From Xanthomonas arboricola (GTDB lineage Bacteria > Pseudomonadota > Gammaproteobacteria > Xanthomonadales > Xanthomonadaceae): a stretch of 52,083 bases of DNA. Numbering within the stretch: the first letter of the stretch is position 1; each line of letters begins with the position of its first letter. Under the pieces are notes generated by a model. It did no database searches and was not told where the DNA came from. It was given only the letters and a program-made list of their open reading frames with translations. The stretch is taken from NCBI RefSeq assembly GCF_003353015.1, contig NZ_QREM01000009.1:1061840-1113922 (forward strand). The letters run 5' to 3'. This document shows positions 1 to 7,445 of this stretch, piece after piece. The translations under genes were made by a program, and so were the position numbers.

Positions 1-85
1 TTGCGGGACCGTGTGGCGGCATGGATGCCGCCACCGAGCCTACATGGATGTACTTGCGGCGTGTCCCGCGAGCGGCGAGGGCACC
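1..85 (+). repeat. Dispersed intergenic repeat, left copy
   Basis: Bases 1-40 are identical to the reverse complement of 51910-51949 at the other end of the window, and similarity continues more loosely to about base 85 (shared GTGTCCCGC and GAGGGCACC blocks). It contains a self-complementary core, GGCGGCATGGATGCCGCC. It lies in non-coding sequence upstream of a broken receptor gene. It looks like a member of a multi-copy xanthomonad intergenic family; copy number outside the window is unknown. Confidence 0.75.
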
Positions 86-326
86 GCGCGCTCGACCAAT
101 CAGGCTTTTGACTGCAGCTAATGAATGACGCTGCGACTCGGATCTCGGCGGTCTTGCAACCAACGCGGCCTTGAAAAACACCCAGACAACACCTACTCCT
201 AGTCGTCCTGGCGGTGAGGCTACGCACCTGCACTTGGTGATCGCGGCCCCACCTGTAGCGCGGTCATCATCACGCAACGCAAGTGCGGGAGTCTTTGCAG
301 ACTCCCTCCCCGCTTGTTGGATTGCA

Positions 327-2738
327 ATGGATTCGACGTCCTCCTCGCGCGTGCGCCATCCGGCCACGCTCGCGTTGCTGCTGGTTCCGCTCACCCTGCC
401 CGCCTACGCACAGCAAGCCCCCGATGGCGCCGCGTCTGGCCCGTCCGCGGCCGAACCGGGCACCGCTGGCGAGCCGGTGTCCACGCTGGATCAGGTGCAG
501 GTGGTCGGCCAGGCGATGACGTATTCCAAGACCAATGTCAGCAAGGAAATGCTGGACCGCCAGTTCGTGCTGGGCAGCGTCAACGATGCGCTCAACGAAC
601 TGCCTGGCGTGGTGGTGACCGAGGCCGATGCCTTCGGCTCGTCGGACTGGGGCACCCAGATCAGCATGCGCGGCTTCGTCAGCAATCGCGATACCCAGCA
701 GATCGGTACCACCATCGATGGCGTGCCCAACGGCGGCTCGGCCTATGGCGGCGGCTCCAAGGCCAACCGCTTCATCGACATGCCGGACCTGGAAACGGTG
801 GAAGTCAGCCAGGGCACCGCCGACATCGCCTCGCGCTCCAACGAAGCGTTGGGCGGCACCTTGAACTACCTCACCGGCGATCCGCTGGAAGAGCAGCGCG
901 TACGCATGATCGGCGGCATCGGCGACAACCAGGCGCGCAAGTATTACGCGCGCTACGACACCGGCCTGCTCGGCGGCAACACGCGCGCCTGGGTCAGCGG
1001 CTCGTCGGCACGCAACGACGACTGGATCGACGGCAGCGGCCACACCCGCCGCGACCACCTGGCCGGCAAGTTCGTCAGCGTGTTGGACAAGTGGACGCTC
1101 AGCGGCTACGCGTCCTATGACGATGCCGACGAATCCGAGTACACCAGCGTGACGCCCGAACAGTTCGCCCGCGACCCCGAGCACGACCTGCTGACCGGCA
1201 CGCTCACCGGCATCCCGTACCTGGACCAGAACTATCGCTCCGGCTCGCGCGCGCTGCGCAAGAACACCTTCGGTTACTTGCGTGGCGCCTTCGATGGCGG
1301 CAATGGTTTCAAGACCACGCTGACCGGCTACGCACATCGTATGCAAGGCCGTGGCGACTGGATTCCGCCGTATCTGGTGGATGTCCGCAACGACGGCGCC
1401 GGCGCAGCGGAAACCGAAGCGCGTGGCGGCACCACCGTGTATGCCGGCAGCGACCTGGGCAAGCTGTACTACCTCACGCCCGGCGGTGCAGCCGCGACGA
1501 TGCTGGCCGGTTGCGCCGGCAGCGATGCGCTGCCGGCCGAATCCAACCCGGCCTGCTATCCGGCCGGTTCGGTGCCGGTGCAGTCGTATCGCCACAGCCA
1601 CTACGACAACCACCGCGCCGGCGCGATGGCCGACGTGGAATGGCGCGCCGATCTGGGCGCCATCGACAACACCGTGCGCGCCGGTGCGTGGCTGGAACGC
1701 TACGACCGTAGCGTTACCCGCGACTGGCATCGCCTGCTCAACGTCGGCACCAACATCGGCTTCGATCACCAGCCGTACTGGGTGCAGTTCAAGGACGACT
1801 ACCAGACCGACGAGCAGATGTACTACGTCGAGGACGTGATGCGTTACGGCGCCTTCGCCTGGCGCGTGGGCGTCAAGCAGTTCTTCGTCGACCAGACCCG
1901 CGACCGCCGCATCGGCGATGCGCAGCATGTGGAGTCGGATTCGCATTCAGACCCATTGCTGTCGGCCGGCCTGACCTGGACCACCCCGGTGCAGGGCCTG
2001 GAAGCCTTTGCCGGGTATTCGCAGAACTTCGCCGCGATTCCCTCCGGCGTGCTGGGCGAAACCGACCCGGTCGCACTGAGCCGGGTGCAACCGGAAACCG
2101 CCGACAACGTCGAGCTCGGCCTGCGCCTGAGCCGCTGGCCGTTGACCGGCAGCGTGACGCTGTACGACATCCGCTTCGACAACCGCATCGTCTATGTGCC
2201 GGCCAACTTCGTCACCGGCATCGACTACCTGGGCGAAACCGATGGCGTGTACGAGAACTTCGGCGGCGTGCATGCGCGCGGCGTGGAAGCGGCGCTCGGC
2301 TATGGCTGGGACAACGGCTGGCGCATCAACGGTGCCTATACCTACAACAAGGCCGATTACCTGGGCAGCGGCGATGCCGCGCGCGACACCGCGCTGGAGA
2401 TCACCCCGGGTGCGCAGGTGATCGGCCAACCGCGCAACACCTTGGTGATGTCGGCCGACTAGCGCGGGCAGGCGTGGCGCTTCGGCGTGTCCGGGCGCTA
2501 CCTGGGCAAGCGCTACCTGGACGCCTCCAACCGTGCGGCACTCGATGGCGTGACCACGTTCGCTGCCAACCTGGGCGTGGAACTGTCGCAACTGTCGTCG
2601 CAGCTCAAGGGCCTGCAGCTGGCGCTCAACGTCAGCAACCTCACCGACAAGCGCTATCTGGAAGGCGTGGACGGCAGCGACAGCGCCTTCATCGGCGCAC
2701 CGCGCACGGTCGGGCTGACGCTGACGCTGGATCTCTAG
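327..2738 (+). pseudogene. TonB-dependent receptor interrupted by an in-frame TAG
   Basis: The ATG at 327 gives a signal peptide (LALLLVPLTLPAYAQQ), a TonB-box-like LDQVQVVG segment, a plug domain (roughly residues 70-190) and a long outer-membrane barrel. Reading stops at a TAG at 2460-2462, but the same frame continues without further stops to 2738 and encodes normal terminal strands (FGVSGRYLGKRYL, LNVSNLTDKRYLEG). The full frame of about 803 codons is a usual receptor length, so one substitution (for example a Tyr codon TAC to TAG) explains the break. A truncated barrel would probably not assemble. The last residues are LTLTLDL rather than the usual terminal aromatic. Substrate unknown. 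A sequencing error at this base cannot be excluded. Confidence 0.8.
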
Positions 2739-2966
2739 CCTCGACGGCGCATTGCCGACCTGCGGGATGGCCGTTGCGACGTGCGGGAGCGGATCGGGCT
2801 GAAGACACGCCACCCGATCCGCTTCCGCACGTTGCCTGCTGCGCAGGTGCAAACGGACATCGCCGGCGGTTTTTGCAAGCACGCAAGACAACACAGGCGC
2901 TGACGCATTGGGGACGCTCGCCCCGCTCCAACGCCGACAGGATGGGAGCGCCAACCAGGTGACACG

Positions 2967-5117
2967 ATGATCGACCTTCCCCGCCGCCGCGTTCTGCAGA
3001 CCGGGCTTGCCGGTGCCGCCGCCGCGCTGCTGCCGCCCAGCATCGCGCGCGCCGCGGCCATCGCGCCGGACCGCCGCACCGGCACGCTGGAAGATCTGCA
3101 GCATGTGGTGATCCTGATGCAGGAAAACCGCGCCTTCGATCATTACTTCGGCGCCCTGCCCGGCGTGCGCGGGTTCGGCGATCGATTCCCCATTCCCGCG
3201 CCGCCACTGCCGGGTGCACCCGCGCGCACGGTCTGGCTGCAGCCCAGCGAAGACGGTCGCCAATGGCTGACGCCGTTTGCGCTGGATACGGCAGCGCAAT
3301 TCGGCTTCATGCGCGTGCAGGGCACGCCGCATGGCTGGGTGGATGCGCAACGCGCCTGGGATCACGGCCGGCTCGGGCACTGGGCCGCGGCCAAGCACAA
3401 CCACGCGCTGGGGTATTACCGGCGTGCGGATATTCCGTTCCAGTACGCGCTCGCCGACGCCTTTACCCTCTGCGATGCGTACCACGCCTCGATCCAGACC
3501 GGCACCAATTCCAATCGCGTGTTCCTGTGGACCGGCGGCAACGATCCGCAGGCGCGCGCCGGCGGGCCGGTGATCGGCAACTCGCACGACAACTTTCCGG
3601 AGCTGGGCGGTTTTGCCGAGCCATACCGCTGGACGAGCTACGTCGAGCAGCTTCAACGCGCTGGCGTGTCCTGGCAGATCTATCAGGACATGGCCGACAA
3701 CTTCACCGACAACCCGCTGGCCGGGTTCGAGGCGTTTCGGCAGGCCTACCGCAACGCGCCCGGCCACGATGCGCAACTGCGCGCGCGTGGCATCAGCACG
3801 CGAGGCGTGGAGCAGCTACGCGCCGATGTGCTGGGCGGGCGTCTGCCATCGGTGAGTTTCGTCATCGCCGATGCGGCCGGCAGCGAGCATCCCGACCCGT
3901 CCAGCCCTGCGCAGGGCGCGGCCTATACCGCGCGTGTGCTGGATGCGCTGACCGCCGATCCGCAGGTGTGGAGCCGCACCGCACTGCTGCTGATGTTCGA
4001 CGAGAACGACGGCTTCTTCGATCACATGCCGCCGCCGGCGCCACCCTCGCCGGACCCACGCGCGGCCGGCGGCCTTGCGGGCGCATCGAGCATTGCCACC
4101 GACGACGACTACCATCGCCATCCGGCACCGGGCGAGCAGAACGTGGATCTGCCCGAGCTGCGTGGCCGTCCCTATGGCCTGGGCCCGCGCGTGCCGCTGT
4201 ACGTGATCTCGCCCTGGAGCCGCGGCGGCTGGGTGGATTCGCAGGTGTACGACCACACCTCGGTGCTGCGCCTGCTGGAACGCCGGTTTGGCGTGAGCGC
4301 ACCGGAGATCACGCCGTGGCGGCGCGCGGTGTGTGGTGATCTGACCAATGCGTTCGACTTCCGTAGCGCCGATACACGCCCATTCGTCGCATCGCTGCCC
4401 GATGTGGGCGATGCGGCAACGCGTGCGGCAGCCCTGCGCGCGCACACGCTGCCGCCGCTGCCGGCCATCTTGCAGCCGCCCGCGCAACCATTCGGCGTGC
4501 GCCGTTCGCGCGCCCTGCCCTATCGCCCGCGCGTGCAACTGGCCTATATGCCCGGGCGCGGCGAGGTGCGGCTACGCATGACCAACAGCGGCGCGGCGGC
4601 GGTGCTGCATGTCTACGACCGCTACGACCTGGCGGCGATCCCGCGCCGCTACACGGCGGGCAACGGCGCCACGCTGGACGCCGACTGGACCACCTACGAC
4701 GGCCGTTACGATCTGTGGCTGGTCGGCCCCAACGGATTCCATCGTCACTATCGCGGAGATCTGGGCGCACCGTTACTGGCGACTGAGATCGCACAAGATC
4801 CGAACGACGCCACATCCGTGTTGCTATCGCTGCGCAATGGCGGAAGCGCTGCCGTGCAGGTGGAGCTACAACCGGGTGCCTATGCAGCCGCGCAGCCGCA
4901 CGAGCGCCTCAGCATAGCGCCCGGCGCGACCGAGCAGCGCCGTTGGAAAGCGGCAGGAACCGGCGGCTGGTACGACCTGTGGGTGCACCACGACGGCACG
5001 GCCCAGCGCCTGGCCGGCCGTATTGAAACCGGCGCCGACAGCGTCAGCGATCCCGCCATGGGTGGGCCGGCACGACTGCAGCAGGACAGACCTGTCGTGA
5101 TCGGCGCGCTGGGTTGA
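2967..5117 (+). CDS. plcN: Phospholipase C, phosphocholine-preferring, Tat-exported
   Basis: This 716-residue protein belongs to the acid-phosphatase-like bacterial phospholipase C family, whose members hydrolyse phosphatidylcholine or related lipids outside the cytoplasm. The N-terminus has a twin-arginine signal (PRRRVLQTG followed by an Ala/Leu-rich stretch ending ARAAA). The family start motif LQHVVILMQENRAFDHYFG is at about residues 45-63, QTGTNSNR at about 175-182, and FDENDGFFDH at about 345-354. The C-terminal third carries the two beta-rich repeats usual in this family (around 515-605 and 610-695). The length matches full-size members. It is secreted by the Tat pathway in relatives, so export as a folded enzyme is expected. 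The choice of the non-haemolytic subtype is inferred from overall resemblance. Confidence 0.85.
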   Translation: MIDLPRRRVLQTGLAGAAAALLPPSIARAAAIAPDRRTGTLEDLQHVVILMQENRAFDHYFGALPGVRGFGDRFPIPAPPLPGAPARTVWLQPSEDGRQWLTPFALDTAAQFGFMRVQGTPHGWVDAQRAWDHGRLGHWAAAKHNHALGYYRRADIPFQYALADAFTLCDAYHASIQTGTNSNRVFLWTGGNDPQARAGGPVIGNSHDNFPELGGFAEPYRWTSYVEQLQRAGVSWQIYQDMADNFTDNPLAGFEAFRQAYRNAPGHDAQLRARGISTRGVEQLRADVLGGRLPSVSFVIADAAGSEHPDPSSPAQGAAYTARVLDALTADPQVWSRTALLLMFDENDGFFDHMPPPAPPSPDPRAAGGLAGASSIATDDDYHRHPAPGEQNVDLPELRGRPYGLGPRVPLYVISPWSRGGWVDSQVYDHTSVLRLLERRFGVSAPEITPWRRAVCGDLTNAFDFRSADTRPFVASLPDVGDAATRAAALRAHTLPPLPAILQPPAQPFGVRRSRALPYRPRVQLAYMPGRGEVRLRMTNSGAAAVLHVYDRYDLAAIPRRYTAGNGATLDADWTTYDGRYDLWLVGPNGFHRHYRGDLGAPLLATEIAQDPNDATSVLLSLRNGGSAAVQVELQPGAYAAAQPHERLSIAPGATEQRRWKAAGTGGWYDLWVHHDGTAQRLAGRIETGADSVSDPAMGGPARLQQDRPVVIGALG

Positions 5118-5137
5118 GTGGCCGTGCCAGGTTGAAT

Positions 5138-5159
5138 GTTGCCGCTGGCCAGTGGCAAC
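5138..5159 (+). terminator. Palindrome between convergent plcN and bla
   Basis: A near-perfect 22-bp palindrome (GTTGCCGCTGG / CCAGTGGCAAC, one G-T pair) lies 21 bp after the phospholipase stop codon and between two converging genes. It has no T-run, so a terminator role is tentative. Confidence 0.35.
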
Positions 5160-5269
5160 CATCGCTCCCCATCACGCCGCTGCGTGGAAGAACGTCGCAA
5201 CCTCCCTAGCCGGCATCGTGCCTGCCGAATCGACATGCGCCGCTATCGCCACGTGTCGCTTCGGCAGGC

Positions 5270-6163
5270 TCACCTTGCAAACCATTCCCGCACCGCGACC
5301 GCCACCGCCTTCAACGCCGTATCGCGTGCAGCATCGTCGACCTTGGCACCGTTCAAGTACGTCGTCAGCAGCAGTGGAGGCCGGCCCTGCGGCGGCCAGA
5401 GGATGGCGATGTCGTTGCGGGTATCGGTGCCGTTGCTCCCGGTCTTGTCGCCGATCTTCCAGCCGCGCGTGAGCCCCGCGCGCAGGCAATCGTCGCCGGT
5501 GCGATTGTCGATCATCCAGTCGGTCAGCTGCTTGCGCGAGGCAGGCTGCAGCGCATCGCCAAGCAGCAGTGTGCGCAGCGTCGACGCCATGGCCGCGGGG
5601 GTAGTGGTGTCGCGCGGCTCGCCGGGGGCGAACCCGTTCATCGCTGGCTCGTAGCGGTCACTGCGGGTCTTGGCATCGCCGATGCTGCGCAGGAAGGCGG
5701 TCACGCCGGGCGGGCCGCCGACCAGCGGGAACAACAGGTTGGCGGCAGGGTTGTCGCTGTAGATCATCGTGGCCCGGCACAGGTCGCCGACACTCAGCGC
5801 GCCGCCGACGTGGCGCTTGGTGACCGGCGCGTGCTCAAGCATGTCCGCGGCACGGATCTTGACCGGTTGCGCCAACGTCAGCTTGCCCTGATCCACCCGC
5901 TGCAGCACCGCGGCAGCCAATACAAATTTGAAGGTACTGCACATCGGAAAGCGCTCATTCTCGCGCTGCCCGAGGCGCCAGCCGGGGGCGCTGCCGAGCA
6001 GGCTGATGCCCAGGCGACCACCGGTACCACGTTCGATTTCCGCCCACTGTGCCCGCAGCATGTCGTCCATACTCACCGCCGGACTGAGCGCCAGTGCGGG
6101 TCTGGACGCCGCAAACAGCATGCCCGCGCCAGTTGCGCACAAGAACTCTCGCCGATTCAACAT
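5270..6163 (-). CDS. bla: Class A beta-lactamase
   Basis: This 297-residue serine beta-lactamase opens the lactam ring of penicillins and cephalosporins in the periplasm. All class A landmarks are present: STFK with the nucleophile Ser76 (Ambler 70) preceded by Cys75, the SDN loop (YSDNPAAN), EPAMN as the Glu166-xxx-Asn170 omega-loop motif, and KTGSNG. Cys69 (Ambler) occurs in class A carbapenemases, but the partner Cys238 is absent here (Asn), so the carbapenemase disulfide cannot form. The signal peptide has twin arginines (NRREFL), suggesting Tat export. I chose the ATG at 6163 because AAGGAGG precedes it; an upstream ATG at 6232 would cover the operator. It diverges from an ampR-type regulator, the arrangement known for inducible Xanthomonas and Stenotrophomonas L2-type enzymes. 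Confidence 0.95.
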   Translation of the reverse strand: MLNRREFLCATGAGMLFAASRPALALSPAVSMDDMLRAQWAEIERGTGGRLGISLLGSAPGWRLGQRENERFPMCSTFKFVLAAAVLQRVDQGKLTLAQPVKIRAADMLEHAPVTKRHVGGALSVGDLCRATMIYSDNPAANLLFPLVGGPPGVTAFLRSIGDAKTRSDRYEPAMNGFAPGEPRDTTTPAAMASTLRTLLLGDALQPASRKQLTDWMIDNRTGDDCLRAGLTRGWKIGDKTGSNGTDTRNDIAILWPPQGRPPLLLTTYLNGAKVDDAARDTALKAVAVAVREWFAR

Positions 6164-6227
6164 GTGTTTGCCTCCTTGAGGGAGCCCGCAGTATCGATGC
6201 ACACGGCGCAACCGACTATTGCGATGT

Positions 6228-6250
6228 TTCAATCACAGGCATGAATTGAA
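6228..6250 (+). promoter_or_regulatory. LysR-type operator between bla and ampR
   Basis: The bla/ampR intergenic region contains TTCAAT-N11-ATTGAA, a perfect 6-bp inverted repeat with the T-N11-A spacing typical of LysR-family binding sites. It lies 13 bp before the ampR start and about 65 bp before the bla start, placed to repress ampR and activate bla. Binding by the adjacent regulator is inferred. Confidence 0.65.
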
Positions 6251-6263
6251 CTAATCTCTGCGC

Positions 6264-7136
6264 ATGCCCCGCCCTCGCCTCCCGCTCAACGCCTTGCGCG
6301 CCTTCGAGGCCGCCGCGCGTCATCAGAATCTGACCCGTGCGGCCGGCGAGCTGTGCGTCAGCCAGGCCGCGCTCAGCCACCAGATCAAGGCGCTGGAGCA
6401 ACAGCTGGGCACCAGCCTGTTCCACCGTCTGCCACGCGGGGTGGCGCTCACCGACGAAGGCGCTGCGCTGGCGCCGGTGCTGGGCGAGGCCTTCGACCGC
6501 ATTGCGGCCACCCTGGAGCGCTTTGCCGGTGGCCGCTATCGCGAGGTGCTCAACGTCGGCGTGGTGGGCACCTTCGCCACCGGCTGGCTGCTGCCGCGCC
6601 TGGATGCCTTTCATGCGGCGCATCCGGAGATCGAATTGCGCCTGTCCACCCACAACAACCGCGTCGACCTGGCCGGCGAAGGCCTGGATCTGGCGATCCG
6701 GTTTGGCGACGGCGACTGGCAGGGCCAGATCGCCCATGCGCTGATGGAGGCGCCGTTTGCGCCGGTGTGCGCGCCCAGCATGGCGCGCGGCCTGCGCACG
6801 CCGGCCGACCTGGCGCAGTTGCCGTTGCTGCGCTCGTACCGCCTGGACGAATGGCCGCAGTGGTTTCGCGCCGCAGGCGTGGCCGAGGTCGCCGCGCGCG
6901 GGGCGATGTTCGATTCCTCGTTGACACTGGCCAGCGCGGCGGCGGCTGGTATCGGTGTGGCGTTATTGCCGCTGCCGATGTTTCGCCAGGACCTGGATGC
7001 CGGGCGCCTGGTGTGCCCGTTTCCGATCCAGATCGACGCTGGACGTTACTGGCTGACACGGCTGCGCTCGCGGGCGGAGAGCGAGGCTGGGCGGAGGTTT
7101 CTTGCGTGGTTGTTGGTGGAGCAAACGCCGGGGTGA
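6264..7136 (+). CDS. ampR: LysR-family beta-lactamase regulator AmpR
   Basis: This 290-residue LysR-type regulator has an N-terminal winged helix-turn-helix (about residues 6-66, with LTRAAGELCVSQAALSHQIKALE) followed by a periplasmic-binding-fold effector domain. The segment RPRLPLNALRAFEAAARH is characteristic of AmpR/GcvA-type regulators. In known AmpR systems the effector domain senses muropeptides and switches the divergent beta-lactamase gene on when cell-wall recycling is disturbed. The gene is transcribed away from bla across about 100 bp holding a T-N11-A dyad. No ampC-type gene or permease is nearby. Assignment as AmpR rather than another GcvA-like regulator rests mainly on this divergent arrangement. 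Confidence 0.88.
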   Translation: MPRPRLPLNALRAFEAAARHQNLTRAAGELCVSQAALSHQIKALEQQLGTSLFHRLPRGVALTDEGAALAPVLGEAFDRIAATLERFAGGRYREVLNVGVVGTFATGWLLPRLDAFHAAHPEIELRLSTHNNRVDLAGEGLDLAIRFGDGDWQGQIAHALMEAPFAPVCAPSMARGLRTPADLAQLPLLRSYRLDEWPQWFRAAGVAEVAARGAMFDSSLTLASAAAAGIGVALLPLPMFRQDLDAGRLVCPFPIQIDAGRYWLTRLRSRAESEAGRRFLAWLLVEQTPG

Positions 7137-7246
7137 CGCTGGATGCGTTCCCGGGCCGGTTGCCTGCGTGCACGCGACGCAGCCTCTTGTGAGATGGCTG
7201 CGCCGCACCTCACCTAGCCCTTCCATCGAGATGGCTGTCTGCCGTC

Positions 7247-7357
7247 GTACCCTCACCCCAACCCCTCTCCCTGCGGGAGAGGGGCTTGTCACCAGAGCTG
7301 CGGCTTGCTCCCTTCTCCCGCTGGGAGAAGGTGGCGCGTAGCGCCGGATGAGGGTAC
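7247..7357. repeat. 111-bp palindromic repeat element (REPIN/MITE-like)
   Basis: The element is bounded by a 9-bp inverted repeat, GTACCCTCA (7247-7255) and TGAGGGTAC (7349-7357). Inside are two perfect hairpins: CCCCTCTCCC-TGC-GGGAGAGGGG (7262-7284) and CCTTCTCCC-GCT-GGGAGAAGG (7311-7331). Paired palindromes of this type are frequent between genes in xanthomonads. It fills most of the 309-bp gap between ampR and the convergent ABC-F gene and may also help end transcription. No coding sequence is seen in the rest of the gap. Confidence 0.8.
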
Positions 7358-7445
7358 GGGCGCGAAGCCTACTTCCATCACCTACGCCCTCTTGCACCAG
7401 CGATCAACAGGCACCATCACCAGCCCCATCACCGCGACCCCGCTC

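Noticed and set aside
5270..6163. Carbapenemase of the KPC/SME type, suggested by Cys before the active-site Ser
   Set aside because: The partner cysteine at Ambler 238 is replaced by Asn (KTGSNG), so the defining disulfide cannot form.
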